Notes: generated by a model from the letters alone, not told the origin. A stretch of 58,060 bases of DNA from Bacillota bacterium (GCA_003973385.1 QNYK01000057.1:1-58060), one strand, 5' to 3'; counted from the first letter of the stretch, positions 18,021 to 28,028 are shown. Program-made: numbers and translations.

Positions 18021-18934
18021 TGACTCCTCATTCCTCGCCAAGGCTCGATGTGCTCGTCGTCGACGACGACCCCTTCATCAGGGAAAGCATCCAGTTATTT
18101 CTCGAATCGGAAGGACTCAGCGTCCGTGTTGCTTCCGGTGGAAAAGAAGGGATCGAATTGCTCCACGAAGCGGAGCCAGATGTAGCCCTCGTCGATCTTC
18201 GAATGCCGCGCATCAACGGACTCGATGTGTTGCGGGAGTTCAAGAGACTCGCACCAGAAGTCGAGGTCGTCATGGCGACAGGGGATGCAACTCTTGAGAG
18301 TGCCCTCAGCGCCATGAAACTCGGTGCCTATACCTACATCGAGAAGCCGATCGTCGATCTTGAGAAGGATCTGCTCGGTGTACTGCTTCGCGCAGCCGAG
18401 AGGCGGACCTTGCGCAAGACCAACCGTAGACTGCAGGGAGAGTTGCAACTGGCGCTTCATCAACTGGACGCAGAACGCCGCGAACGTCGTATCGGCCTCG
18501 ATGGATTTCCCGTGTCTCGCTTCCTGCGTCGATGTGCCAGCGCTTCCGAAAGTGACCTGAAGTCGATGATCCTGTCGAGCATTCCAGGGGAGTCGCCGGC
18601 CATCCTGTACCTGCGAAGCGAGAGCATGCTGATCCCCTGCGCATCGCGAGCAGTCGATCTTCCAGCGGTGGACGCGGTGCTGCCGACCCATCGATTTTCT
18701 GACCCCGGGGAACGGTGGCGCGAAGGAGATCTTCCTGGCGTCTTCGTCGAACACGATGGAGCCTTGATGTTGCCACTCTTCTGGCTCGGTGAACTGGTCG
18801 GACTGATCGTGGTTCCCTGCAACAATTCTGCTACTGATCTCGACCCCGGGCATCGGCTATTGCGCCGAATCGCCGACACCGCAGCAGCCATCCTCGGCTC
18901 TGTCAGGACCCGCTCTTCCTCAACGACAGGTTGA
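18020..18934 (+). CDS. Response regulator with GAF-like output domain
   Basis: This is the partner of the kinase before it. Residues about 8-130 form a receiver domain: VVDDDPFIRES, phospho-acceptor Asp 59 in VALVDLRMPRINGLDVL, the switch Thr in VVMATGDATLE and Lys in YTYIEKP. A helix (about 130-165) links it to a C-terminal part with SAILYLRSES-like strands, LMLPLFWLGELVGLIVVP and RRIADTAAAILG, which looks like a diverged GAF domain. There is no helix-turn-helix, so it is unlikely to bind DNA by a standard output domain. It may signal through protein contacts. The start ATG overlaps the kinase stop. The next gene begins 62 bases after its stop. Confidence 0.88.
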   Translation: MTPHSSPRLDVLVVDDDPFIRESIQLFLESEGLSVRVASGGKEGIELLHEAEPDVALVDLRMPRINGLDVLREFKRLAPEVEVVMATGDATLESALSAMKLGAYTYIEKPIVDLEKDLLGVLLRAAERRTLRKTNRRLQGELQLALHQLDAERRERRIGLDGFPVSRFLRRCASASESDLKSMILSSIPGESPAILYLRSESMLIPCASRAVDLPAVDAVLPTHRFSDPGERWREGDLPGVFVEHDGALMLPLFWLGELVGLIVVPCNNSATDLDPGHRLLRRIADTAAAILGSVRTRSSSTTG

Positions 18935-18996
18935 GCCAGCAGCAAGTATCTCGTACAAGCAAGGGGAGCCCGATCGGAGATCCAGGAGGATCCCAG

Positions 18997-21900
18997 ATGC
19001 AACCCACCGATCCAGGCCGCGATGCGATGCACAGATGCAGCGCATCTGCGGCCTTTCCTCTGACCCTGTTACTCCTGACAGCGTTGCTGTCTGGAGCCGC
19101 AGTGCTGCCGTGGGCAAGCGCGATGGCAGAGACCGCAGAGCCGAAGTGGATCCCGCCTTACAGTAGCGATCTCGAGAACCTGGTACGTCAGATCGAAGAG
19201 GGGCGAGCCAGTGGAGAAGCGTCGCAGATACGGGAAGCATTCGGTAATCTCTCCGAGCGGCTGATCGACGGTGATCCTGGCGGGACCACGACGATCGGAA
19301 GAGGACTTTCCATCGGTGCTGGTCAGTACCTTCGCTCGACACTCTCGATGCTCGAAGAACCGATCAGGAGAGAAGTACTCCATGAGATCCAGTTGCGGAT
19401 CTCGAATCGCATCTCCGAGATTCCTGTGCCTGGACTCGATGCTGAAGCCGACCTCCGGCGCACATCGATGCTTCTCGACTTACCGCGGGGAGTCGTGTCA
19501 CCCGATCTGACTCGACAACTGGCATATGCTGCGCTCGAGCGAGGTGATCTGCAATCCTGGAACAGACTCGTGTCGAAGGGATGGGTCGAGGACCCCGGGA
19601 ACATCTCCATCCCTGAGCCAGTGTCCACCGAAGCTGTCTCCATCGCGACGGGTACCTTGCTCCTGTCTCTCTTCCGCAGCGGAGATCCAGAACTATCCAG
19701 TTCCAACGATGCGGTGTGGAAGAGCTCTCGCGGGTTTTCTGGCGCCGTCGCGAACCGCTCGAGGATCTGGATCCAGCAACCAGGAAAAATCAGTTCCATC
19801 GATGTGAAATCCGGTGAAGAAGTCTGGCGCCGTGTACTCCCCCAGCGTGCCAGACCACCGCTTCCTCGCACGACGAGGCGGCCTGTTCTCAGGCATACAT
19901 CGATCGTTGCCAGCGTTTCAGACCACATCGAGGCATTTGACGGCTTGACCGGCAGCTCGCTGTGGCGAGTTTCTATCGATGAGATCCTCGGAACCCCGCA
20001 AGCGCCTCAGGCGATTCGCGCCCTTTCGTCGCCCTGCCGCGTACCCGGAGGTGTGGTTGTGGTTGCCCTGCGAAGTGAAGTGGGGCGGTTCGAGGCATTT
20101 GGTGCTCTCATCGAGGACGGCGGCAATGTGGCGTGGGTGCGACACCTCGGAGAGGCGACCGGATCGACCTGGTTAGCCTTGCGAGCAGCCCCTGCGACCC
20201 CCATCGAAGGTGTGGGCAGGATTCACTGGTCCACTGACAGAGGGTCCATCATCACATTTCGCACTTCTGATGGAGCCGTCGAATGGATCCATGAACTCGA
20301 TGGTCCCAGCAGTACCGGACTGAGAGATCACCTGGTAGAAGAGCGAGCCACAGGAGTTTCGCTGCGCAGGAACGGGGCGCGCCTGTTCGCCTCCGCACCC
20401 GGTTCTTCAAGAATCACCATCCTGGATGCCGAGAATGGCAAATCTCTCGGTGTCATCGCTGCCAACGCCCCTCGTTGCTGGAACATCTCCTCGGATGGTG
20501 AATCGCTGCTGGTGGTCGAGGAATCCGAAGTGGTGCTGTGGAATTGTCGAGAGGGAACGGTGCCAGGATTCAACTGGCATGCCCCCTTGCCGATGCCCCT
20601 CACCGGTAGCGGGTCGGATATCGTGCCCTCTGTCGACGGCGGCTGGTGGATCGGCACAGGAGATGCGCTGCTCTCCTTCGATGCAACGGGACAACACCAA
20701 ACGATTCAGGGTCTCGACCTTCCCGCTCACTCCTTGCAGTCGATCGGCGATACATTGCTGGCAGCAGCCGGATCCGAGGTCAGTATCTTGACCATTCCGG
20801 CGGAGGACGATGCAGAGTTACAGAACTGGCGAAGTGCGCTGATCGGACAGATCAATCCACGCTGGCTGCCTGATCTGTCTGGCGATTCTGCGCGTCAGAG
20901 AGCACTCAGGAGAACGGTCCATCTCCTGCTCGAGCGTCGCGACCTCGATCTTTCCAGCAATGAGAGAACTCGACTGGAAACGGCGCTGATCTCTGCGCAA
21001 TCACGCCCTGATGACAGGATCGCACTCGCCTGGAAAAGGGCGGTACGCTCTGCTGAACTGGGAGACTCCGCAGGAGCTACCTTCATCTGCAACCTGATGC
21101 TGAGCGAGACATGGCGAAATCTCGAATCCACACGAATCCTATCGAGGCAGGGGAGCATCGTCACTGCCGACATCGCATTCACCCACCTGTTGCTGCAACT
21201 CGATCGTCAACCTGGCGGCGAGATCAGAAGAGAGAGTCGCGAAAAAAGAGCAGCACTCGAAGCGGTTCAGTTGGACCAATCACCCTTGATTCCCGATGGG
21301 TGGATCGATCTGGCGCGAACTCGTCCTGGCTGCCCCACCGGCCGACAGGCGCGGCTGGTTGCTGCACAGATCCTGTATCAACTTGGCGACCTGGATGCGT
21401 GTATCCACCAGATCGATCTGCTGCTGATCAGAGAACCAGACTCCAACGAAGCCTTGATCGGACGGCTTCGTCGCTCCGAGGTGTTACGTGAACAGGGTCG
21501 ACTCTCCGAGGCGATCGAGGAGATCATGGCCCTGGATCGCGACCACGGGGATCGTCCTCTGACCAGAACCATCGATGGAATCGATACCCAGATCACTCTC
21601 AGCGATCGACTCGAGGAACTCCGCGCCGAGATTCCCACACTCAAGCAGAGCCGGCGTGACCATCCTGGCTTACCCCTCGAGTTGGCATGGAGTGGTCGAC
21701 TCGACATGACGCAGACTCGCACCACCAGTGTCTGGCCATTGTCTGTCGATGACGCTCAGGCAGCAGACCCTCGGTACCTCGTACTCAGCAGCGATTCTGC
21801 TCGAATGTATGATTCCAGCGACGGGCTGATGCTGTGGAAAACAGACCTCGAGCGTGACCCCGTGAAGGTCAGAGACGGTATCTTGCTGACACGACGCGAC

Positions 21901-23889
21901 CTACCTTCTGCTCCGCTTGTGTTTGACGACGGAGCAGTGGTTCTGCATGACAGAAACAGGATATGGCGTCTGGATCTCGGAGACGGCTCGTTGATGTGGC
22001 AGCACCGTTTGCCGATCGACTTCGACATCCCAGACCAGGAAATCCGCATCGAGCAGTCGTGTGCGGGATCTGGAATCGTCGTGCTCAGTAGCGAAGATGA
22101 ACAGATCACTGCTCTCGATGCAGTCAGTGGTGAAGTCCTCTGGAACGAATCACGTGATGGGATCTTCATCGACGATCCGATGATCATCGGGGATAGACTC
22201 CTCATCGGCTATGCCATCCCGAACCGTGTTGAACTCAGATCCGTCAGCGACGGAACGCTGATCAGCGCACTCGATCTGGACAGGGAGGATGGAGCTCTCG
22301 CTTCTGCGCCGATCTTGCTGGAAGAGGGGTTCATCGTCGCCAACGAGCGAGGTGGAATCAGCCGCCATGACGACCACGGAGAGCCTCTGTGGAGCGTGCA
22401 GATGCCCCACCTCATCTCTCAGGTACTCCTCTCTGCTACAGGAGATCAACTCGTGTGCGAGTTATTCTGGAGTTCAGAACGAACCACACTCATGGGGATC
22501 GATGTGGCCACTGGTACCGTCACCTGGAAAAAGAAACTGACCCAGGAACAGCGAAGAATCACCTCGTTGAAACTGGACGGTGAGGAATTACTGGTCGTGT
22601 GCGGTGATTTTCAGAACAGGTCGATCTTCAGGTTCAGGGCGGTGCTCGCACCTGAGGCGGTCGAGCTGGCAGAAGCGGAACTGGAATGGACTCACGAACT
22701 CGCTCCCGCATATGACGCCGTCGACCTGCGACCCAGCGGTGATTGGATCGTCGTGGCGGACAAGATGCGTGGCGAAACAGTCATCCTCGACCGAGCCACG
22801 GGCACTCCCCTGTCCGATCGCCAGGGAATCGGGGCGGTTTCTGACCACCTCCGATCTCTCGGCAGACTCCATCACGCTTCCATCGTCCAGGACACACTGT
22901 TGACGGTTTCATCGAGAGGTGCGGCCGGCTTCAGGGCACCAAACAGCAGAAAAGAGCAGATCTCGGCATGGAACTCGCTGAAAGCTCGCAGGCTCTGGAG
23001 ATCGGAAGCCGATCGCCTCATCGCGATGAAAGAAACGGAACTCGCCATCGAATTGCTGGAAGAGACGATTCGAGACCTGGAACTCGATCCCATTGAAAGA
23101 GCCGCAGCGAGTTGGTTGCTGGAGGGAGCAGATCGTCAACAAGCAAGAACGCCCCGTCCGGATCATGAGATTCCCAGGATGCAGACCCCTCCGCTGATCG
23201 ACGGATCTCTGGACGAGCCCTGGAATGCAGCGACCGGGATTCCCATCGACAAACCTCGCCATGTTCGAGGCCTGCAAGGACCTGGCGAACCACTGATCCC
23301 ATGGCAGGATCGAGCAGACCTGTCAGGAAGGGTTTTTCTTGGCTGGTCCTCGGAAGGATTACATATCGGGATCGATGTGGATGACGACATCGTCACAGCG
23401 CATGAGAGAGACGCAAAACGCTGGGTCGGGGATTGCCTGATTCTGGTTCTCGACACACTCGGCGATGGGGGTGTACGAACCCGGAAAGATGATCAGATTC
23501 TGACACTCGCCTTCATGCCGCCGAGGCAGAACAAGCCCCCACCTCAGGAGGGTGATGAGGAAGGAGGCGGTGAAGCTCCAGCATTTGATGAAGATGCGGA
23601 TGATCCTGAAGGCGAACATGTCGTGGTTCGTCGACCAGGAGGAACTGGAGCGGTGTACGAACTGACCATCCCATGGAGCACCATTGCGGAGCATAGGGGA
23701 GAAACAGACTCTGTTCCCTGGCCCGGGATGCGGATGCGGATCGGCATCGCAATCACCGATGATGACACCGGCAACGGTGCGACCAAGTACCTGGGATTGA
23801 CTCAAGGTGTTGTGCTTCATCGCGAACTGGACCGGATCTGGGAAGGCTGCTGTCCAGATCTGATGCTCCCGGTGAGGTTGGGTCGATGA
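18997..23889 (+). CDS. Very large exported protein: two PQQ-type beta-propellers, TPR-like region, CBM9-like domain
   Basis: This is a 1630-residue protein of unknown role. I chose ATG 18997, which has GGAGGA 7 bases upstream. A signal peptide follows (LTLLLLTALLSGAAV, then ASAMA before ET). Residues about 235-610 hold outer-membrane-BamB/PQQ-like propeller repeats (GKISSIDVKSGEEVWR, ITILDAENGKSLGV). About 625-890 is helical and TPR-like (ARLVAAQILYQLGDLDACI). About 895-1310 is a second propeller (DSSDGLMLWKTDL, ITALDAVSGEVLWN, MGIDVATGTVTWK). About 1325-1385 is helical again. About 1390-1630 resembles a family-9 carbohydrate-binding/DOMON-like module (IDGSLDEPWNAATG, FLGWSSEGLHIGIDVDDD) interrupted by an acidic Pro/Glu/Gly loop near 1511-1541. 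No propeller catalytic residues are recognisable, so a binding or scaffold role is likelier. Its stop overlaps the next start. Confidence 0.85.
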   Translation: MQPTDPGRDAMHRCSASAAFPLTLLLLTALLSGAAVLPWASAMAETAEPKWIPPYSSDLENLVRQIEEGRASGEASQIREAFGNLSERLIDGDPGGTTTIGRGLSIGAGQYLRSTLSMLEEPIRREVLHEIQLRISNRISEIPVPGLDAEADLRRTSMLLDLPRGVVSPDLTRQLAYAALERGDLQSWNRLVSKGWVEDPGNISIPEPVSTEAVSIATGTLLLSLFRSGDPELSSSNDAVWKSSRGFSGAVANRSRIWIQQPGKISSIDVKSGEEVWRRVLPQRARPPLPRTTRRPVLRHTSIVASVSDHIEAFDGLTGSSLWRVSIDEILGTPQAPQAIRALSSPCRVPGGVVVVALRSEVGRFEAFGALIEDGGNVAWVRHLGEATGSTWLALRAAPATPIEGVGRIHWSTDRGSIITFRTSDGAVEWIHELDGPSSTGLRDHLVEERATGVSLRRNGARLFASAPGSSRITILDAENGKSLGVIAANAPRCWNISSDGESLLVVEESEVVLWNCREGTVPGFNWHAPLPMPLTGSGSDIVPSVDGGWWIGTGDALLSFDATGQHQTIQGLDLPAHSLQSIGDTLLAAAGSEVSILTIPAEDDAELQNWRSALIGQINPRWLPDLSGDSARQRALRRTVHLLLERRDLDLSSNERTRLETALISAQSRPDDRIALAWKRAVRSAELGDSAGATFICNLMLSETWRNLESTRILSRQGSIVTADIAFTHLLLQLDRQPGGEIRRESREKRAALEAVQLDQSPLIPDGWIDLARTRPGCPTGRQARLVAAQILYQLGDLDACIHQIDLLLIREPDSNEALIGRLRRSEVLREQGRLSEAIEEIMALDRDHGDRPLTRTIDGIDTQITLSDRLEELRAEIPTLKQSRRDHPGLPLELAWSGRLDMTQTRTTSVWPLSVDDAQAADPRYLVLSSDSARMYDSSDGLMLWKTDLERDPVKVRDGILLTRRDLPSAPLVFDDGAVVLHDRNRIWRLDLGDGSLMWQHRLPIDFDIPDQEIRIEQSCAGSGIVVLSSEDEQITALDAVSGEVLWNESRDGIFIDDPMIIGDRLLIGYAIPNRVELRSVSDGTLISALDLDREDGALASAPILLEEGFIVANERGGISRHDDHGEPLWSVQMPHLISQVLLSATGDQLVCELFWSSERTTLMGIDVATGTVTWKKKLTQEQRRITSLKLDGEELLVVCGDFQNRSIFRFRAVLAPEAVELAEAELEWTHELAPAYDAVDLRPSGDWIVVADKMRGETVILDRATGTPLSDRQGIGAVSDHLRSLGRLHHASIVQDTLLTVSSRGAAGFRAPNSRKEQISAWNSLKARRLWRSEADRLIAMKETELAIELLEETIRDLELDPIERAAASWLLEGADRQQARTPRPDHEIPRMQTPPLIDGSLDEPWNAATGIPIDKPRHVRGLQGPGEPLIPWQDRADLSGRVFLGWSSEGLHIGIDVDDDIVTAHERDAKRWVGDCLILVLDTLGDGGVRTRKDDQILTLAFMPPRQNKPPPQEGDEEGGGEAPAFDEDADDPEGEHVVVRRPGGTGAVYELTIPWSTIAEHRGETDSVPWPGMRMRIGIAITDDDTGNGATKYLGLTQGVVLHRELDRIWEGCCPDLMLPVRLGR

Positions 23890-25199
23890 AATTTTACTCG
23901 GGGATCCCTCTACTGATGCTGCTATCCGGTTGTGTCACTCCCATCGACTCTGATCGCGGAGTCCCACCGTTTTACATCGAGAGAAGCGAAACGCTAGCGA
24001 ACGGAAGTGTTCGAGAATCACAGCATTTCTGGCCCTTTTACAGTCACAGTACCACCCCACCAGACCGTGAAGAAATCCGCGTCCTGTGGCCACTCTTCAT
24101 CGATCGGATCGACACCCGCGTGCGCAAGACCTGGCTACTTCCGCTCTATCATCGGAAGTCGTACAAACATGACGACGGCCGCATCGATACAGATGCATTT
24201 CTGCTTCCTTTTTTTCTCTGGGGATCCGATCCCGATGAAGGCGACTACTTCGCCTTTGCTCCCATCGGAGGAACGATCAAGGGCATTCTCGGCAAGGACC
24301 GGATCGATTTTGCTCTGTTCCCGCTATGGGCACGACTACAGGATCGACAGCAGATCACCACCTACTGGCTGTTTCCTCTGGTAGAACTGGACGAGGGCCC
24401 GCTGCGAACCGGTTTCAGGGTTTTTCCCTTCTACTCCCATTCCCGGGGCTTCTCCAGCAGCGGAGGTGCTCGAGATGAATCGAAGTACATCCTGTGGCCA
24501 TTCTGGCACCAATCCAGTACTCGTCTGGACACCGACAATCCTTCTCACGCCTGGTGGCTGTGGCCCTTCTACGGTCAAATCGAATCGAAAACTCGCCTGG
24601 CTCGCACCATCTTCTATCCGGTCTGGACCGAGCAACACAACTACCGCGAACAGACATCGACCTGGTCATTTCTGATCTGGACCGTCGGAACACTTCGGGA
24701 TCGCTGGAATCGATTTCAATTCGCGCCTCTGTGGGGTTTTCATGATAGAGGCGGACTGAAGAGCGGTTATTTCCTGTGGCCGCTCTGGCAGTGGGAGGAT
24801 CATCGAGCCGCCGGCCGCACCCGGCAGATGAGACGACTGTTCCCATTCTGGCGTAGCATCGTGGACGTGGACCCGGAGCGCGGCACTCGCTCCAGAAAAC
24901 TACTGTGGCCGCTGGCACGCTGGAATACCGACGCCGACGGCAAGACCACCGCTTCCGCCCCTGCTCTGCTCCCCTTCGATGGACCGCAGGGCTTCTCATG
25001 GTCCCACGGTAGAGCCGGACAGTTGATACGCTGGCGAAAAAGCGAGGATTCATGGGGTCTGGAGATTCTCTGGGGTCTCCTGACTGCCGAGGGTGGTGAA
25101 GATAGAGGCGGATTTTCGATCCTGGGAGGACTTCTCTCGAGAGAGCAAGGGCTTCGACCGGATGACACTCGCTGGCGACTACTGTACATTCCCATCTGA
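23886..25199 (+). CDS. Lipoprotein built of repeated W/F-P-F/L-aromatic motifs
   Basis: This is a 437-residue protein without a recognised family. A lipobox (LLMLLSGC) puts the lipidated Cys at residue 16. The mature part repeats a short aromatic strand motif about fifteen times, for example FWPFYSH, VLWPLFID, WLLPLYHR, LFPLWAR, VFPFYSH, LWPFWHQ, LWPFYGQ, FYPVWTE, LWPLWQW, LFPFWRS and LWPLAR. The motifs are spaced irregularly by roughly 15-40 residues and separated by polar, charged turns. The C-terminus has GLEILWGLLT and GGFSILGGLLSRE, then WRLLYIPI. Alternating aromatic strands with polar turns suggest a beta-solenoid or barrel at the inner face of the outer membrane. The ATG overlaps the preceding stop (ATGA), and mlaE follows 105 bases later. 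Confidence 0.85.
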   Translation: MKFYSGIPLLMLLSGCVTPIDSDRGVPPFYIERSETLANGSVRESQHFWPFYSHSTTPPDREEIRVLWPLFIDRIDTRVRKTWLLPLYHRKSYKHDDGRIDTDAFLLPFFLWGSDPDEGDYFAFAPIGGTIKGILGKDRIDFALFPLWARLQDRQQITTYWLFPLVELDEGPLRTGFRVFPFYSHSRGFSSSGGARDESKYILWPFWHQSSTRLDTDNPSHAWWLWPFYGQIESKTRLARTIFYPVWTEQHNYREQTSTWSFLIWTVGTLRDRWNRFQFAPLWGFHDRGGLKSGYFLWPLWQWEDHRAAGRTRQMRRLFPFWRSIVDVDPERGTRSRKLLWPLARWNTDADGKTTASAPALLPFDGPQGFSWSHGRAGQLIRWRKSEDSWGLEILWGLLTAEGGEDRGGFSILGGLLSREQGLRPDDTRWRLLYIPI

Positions 25200-25304
25200 C
25201 CCGAGCCCCTCTGATCAGATGCCCGGCGGCGGTCTGAGGTTCGGGAATGACGGGGCCGACCGGTCCTGTCGGGGAAGCAGCAAGGCTGCGGGGAATGGAG
25301 CGAG

Positions 25305-26084
25305 ATGACGGGCTGGATCCACGGTCTCGGGGGATTCCTCGGGCGCAGCGCGGAAACCACCGGATACGGGCTGGTGCTGCTCGCCAGGACCATCTCTCAT
25401 CTTCCCCATCTGCTGACACGGCGCAGACTGCGTGATACGCTCGACCTCTGTTATATCTATTGCACGGGGTCCTTCACTGTCACCGCAGTGGTGGCTCTCT
25501 TCACCGGCATGATCCTGGCACTCAACGGCGGACTCTCCCTCCAGGAACTGGGGCAAGAATCCTTGATCGGCCGAATCGTCGCGGTCTCTCTCATCCGAGA
25601 GATGGGCCCGTTCATGACGGCGTTGATTCTCACCGCCAGTATCGGTAGTGGCATCGCAGCCGAACTGGGAACGATGAAAATCTCCGAGGAGATCGATGCA
25701 CTGCGGATCATGTCGATTTCTCCGGTTCGTTTTCTGATCTTGCCACGGTTGGTCGCTCTCACCCTGGTGACCCCGGTACTGACCATCTTTGCCGGTCTGA
25801 TTGGAATACTCGGGGGCATCTTCGTGGCCCATTTCCAGTTAGGCGTCGGTTGGATGGCATTTCGTAACGATGCGCTGGAGGCTCTCACCCTCGAGGACAT
25901 CCAGACCGGGCTCTTCAAGTCGGTGGTTTTCGGAGTCACCATCGCCACCGTTGGTTGCACGCAGGGTCTACTGACTCGCGGTGGAGCCACGGGCGTCGGT
26001 CAAGCTGCCAGGAGAGCCGTCGTGGTCTCCTTCCTGCTCATCATCATCATGGGTTACTACATCAGTTGGAGTTTTCTGACATGA
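25305..26084 (+). CDS. mlaE: MlaE-type permease of a lipid ABC transporter
   Basis: This is the inner-membrane permease of an MCE/Mla phospholipid transporter. The 259-residue protein has several membrane segments and the family blocks FTGMILALNGG, LIREMGPFMTALILTASIGSGIAAELGTMKISEEIDALRIM and GCTQGLLTRGGATGVG. The ELGTM..SEEIDAL stretch is the conserved coupling region for the ATPase. Its stop overlaps the ATPase start (ATGA). The window has no MlaA, MlaB or MlaC gene. The 105 bases before it include CTGATCAG and GACCGGTC palindromes, but I see no clear promoter. Transcription with the preceding lipoprotein gene is likely but not proven. Confidence 0.93.
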   Translation: MTGWIHGLGGFLGRSAETTGYGLVLLARTISHLPHLLTRRRLRDTLDLCYIYCTGSFTVTAVVALFTGMILALNGGLSLQELGQESLIGRIVAVSLIREMGPFMTALILTASIGSGIAAELGTMKISEEIDALRIMSISPVRFLILPRLVALTLVTPVLTIFAGLIGILGGIFVAHFQLGVGWMAFRNDALEALTLEDIQTGLFKSVVFGVTIATVGCTQGLLTRGGATGVGQAARRAVVVSFLLIIIMGYYISWSFLT

Positions 26085-26878
26085 TTGAGCTCAAAGATGT
26101 GCACAAGCAACTCGGTGGAAGGATGATCCTCGATGGACTGTCCCTGACGGTGGAAGAAGGCGAGACCCTCGTCATTCTGGGACGGTCAGGAACAGGCAAG
26201 AGCGTGACACTCCGCCATGTCATCGGTCTCCTCACCCCTGACCATGGAGAGATTGAAGTACTCGGCGAGGAGATCTCGCTCCACAAACCAGAGATCCTCC
26301 GCAAGGTACGCAGGAGGATCGGCTACCTGTTCCAGGATGGCGCTCTGCTGAACTGGCTCAATCTCGCGGATAACATCGGTCTGCCCCTTCGAGAACGCAG
26401 GGCCCACAGCGAGGAGGAGATCCAGCAGAGGATTGCCGAGGTGCTGAGCGAGGTGGAACTAGATGGTCATGCCACGAAACTTCCCTCGGAAATCTCGGGC
26501 GGCATGCGGAAACGAGCAGGCCTCGCTCGTGCTCTTGTCTGCCAGCCTGAAATCATGCTCTACGACGAGCCGACTTCAGGTCTCGATCCCATCTCATCCA
26601 CCGTGATCAACGGCCTCATCATGAAGCTCAAGGAGATGGGAATCACGCAGATGGTGGTCACTCATGACATGAAATCCGCATTCGAGGTCGCTGATCGCAT
26701 CGCACTACTCCATGGGGGTAAAGTACACGCACTGGGAACCGCAGAAGAGTTTCGGGGATCCTCTGACCCAGCAGTGCAACAGTTCATCCACGGAAATGTC
26801 GAGGGACCTCTGGCAAGAGAGTTCCGGGAAGATCCGGGAGCAGACTCATTGAATAATGAAGAAAGTGAGGAATCATGA
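26081..26878 (+). CDS. mlaF: MlaF-type ABC ATPase
   Basis: This 265-residue ATPase powers the Mla/MCE lipid transporter. It carries Walker A GRSGTGKS, a Q-loop (YLFQDGALLNWLNLADNI), the ABC signature SGGMRKRAGLARAL, Walker B IMLYDEPTSGLDP and the switch His in VVTHDMKSAFEVADRI. The SGGM.KR form of the signature is characteristic of MlaF/Ttg2A. The start at 26081 overlaps the mlaE stop, and its own stop overlaps the mlaD start, so the three are translationally coupled. The frame runs further upstream but only through mlaE. Confidence 0.95.
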   Translation: MIELKDVHKQLGGRMILDGLSLTVEEGETLVILGRSGTGKSVTLRHVIGLLTPDHGEIEVLGEEISLHKPEILRKVRRRIGYLFQDGALLNWLNLADNIGLPLRERRAHSEEEIQQRIAEVLSEVELDGHATKLPSEISGGMRKRAGLARALVCQPEIMLYDEPTSGLDPISSTVINGLIMKLKEMGITQMVVTHDMKSAFEVADRIALLHGGKVHALGTAEEFRGSSDPAVQQFIHGNVEGPLAREFREDPGADSLNNEESEES

Positions 26879-28020
26879 CGAGAGATTTTGTAGTCGGAGT
26901 CATCTTCATCCTCTCGCTGGTATTCCTTGGTGCGTTGACCATCCTCATCCGAGGAGTTCCGTCCGGCTCGGATGACCTGATACTGGAGGTAGGATTTTCC
27001 GATGTATCAGGATTGAAGCCCGGCGAACCCGTACGAATTCGAGGCTTACGAGCCGGATCGATCGAACATATATACCTCGACGAGACTCGCGGACTTGCGG
27101 TCGCCAAACTTCGAATCTGGGAACACCTGCCGCCGCGAAATGAATACAGTTTCAAGGTGATGACGGCCAGCGCCCTCGGGGGCTCATACCTGGATTATAA
27201 ACCCGGCAAAGGTGAACTGGTCGATCCTGAGGCTCTGGTTGGGACCGCCAGTGGTGGTCTGTTCGGTGAAGTGGGTTCGATGCTTGCCGAGAACAGAGAT
27301 GCGATCAAGAGCAGCCTCGAAAACCTCGACAAGTTGCTCGACAACCTGCAGTCCGGTCAGGGGATTGTCGGTGGGCTGCTCAGCAATGATGAAGCCAAGA
27401 CGACAATGTTGAATGTCATCAAGGGCATGGGGACAATTGTCGACGACCTCGAAAATGGCAGGGGCATCCTCGGCTCCCTGCTCTCGGATGATTCAATCCA
27501 GCGGCAACAGTTCGATAGACTCCTGACCCTGCTCGATCAGGAGATGCAATTTTTCTCCTCCGGTGAAGGAACCGCCGGAATGATCTTCAAGGATGCAGAG
27601 TTTCAGGAACATGTTCGGACTACTGCCCGCAATGTCGACCGGATCACGACATCACTGGCGGGAACTGATGGCATCGCTGGAAGAGTTCTCCATGACAAGA
27701 CACTGAGTCAGTACTGGATGGACATCTCGGTCAATTTACGAAGCGCATCGGAGCAACTCAATGAAACTGGACAGGGACCTCTGCGGGACCTGCTCCATGA
27801 TCGAGAACTTCGAACTCGCATGAGAGACGCCATCGAAGCCATCGCAAGCATCAGCGAGGCGATCGAGAAGGGTCCTGGAACACTTCATAGCCTGATCAAC
27901 AATCCTGAACTGTACCAGGAAGCGCGTGAGACTCTGACTCTCCTGAGGGACTCGACAGAAGACCTCAGGGAGCAGGAACCGGTCAGCGCTTTCTTCAGCA
28001 TCCTGTTTGCCCCCTTCTAG
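26875..28020 (+). CDS. mlaD: MlaD-type MCE-domain protein
   Basis: MlaD is the membrane-anchored MCE ring that passes lipid between the permease and its periplasmic partner. The 381-residue protein has an N-terminal membrane helix (FVVGVIFILSLVFLGALTIL). The MCE domain follows, with the DVSGLKPGEPVRIRGLRAGSI block and ASALGGSYLDYKPG. A long helical tail of about 230 residues contains repeated GILGSLLSDD and GIVGGLLSND segments. The tail is far longer than E. coli MlaD (183 residues) and resembles the long-tailed MCE proteins that form tunnels. It begins at ATG 26875, overlapping the mlaF stop. Eight bases separate it from the exchanger gene. Confidence 0.92.
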   Translation: MTRDFVVGVIFILSLVFLGALTILIRGVPSGSDDLILEVGFSDVSGLKPGEPVRIRGLRAGSIEHIYLDETRGLAVAKLRIWEHLPPRNEYSFKVMTASALGGSYLDYKPGKGELVDPEALVGTASGGLFGEVGSMLAENRDAIKSSLENLDKLLDNLQSGQGIVGGLLSNDEAKTTMLNVIKGMGTIVDDLENGRGILGSLLSDDSIQRQQFDRLLTLLDQEMQFFSSGEGTAGMIFKDAEFQEHVRTTARNVDRITTSLAGTDGIAGRVLHDKTLSQYWMDISVNLRSASEQLNETGQGPLRDLLHDRELRTRMRDAIEAIASISEAIEKGPGTLHSLINNPELYQEARETLTLLRDSTEDLREQEPVSAFFSILFAPF

Positions 28021-28028
28021 AAGTCACG

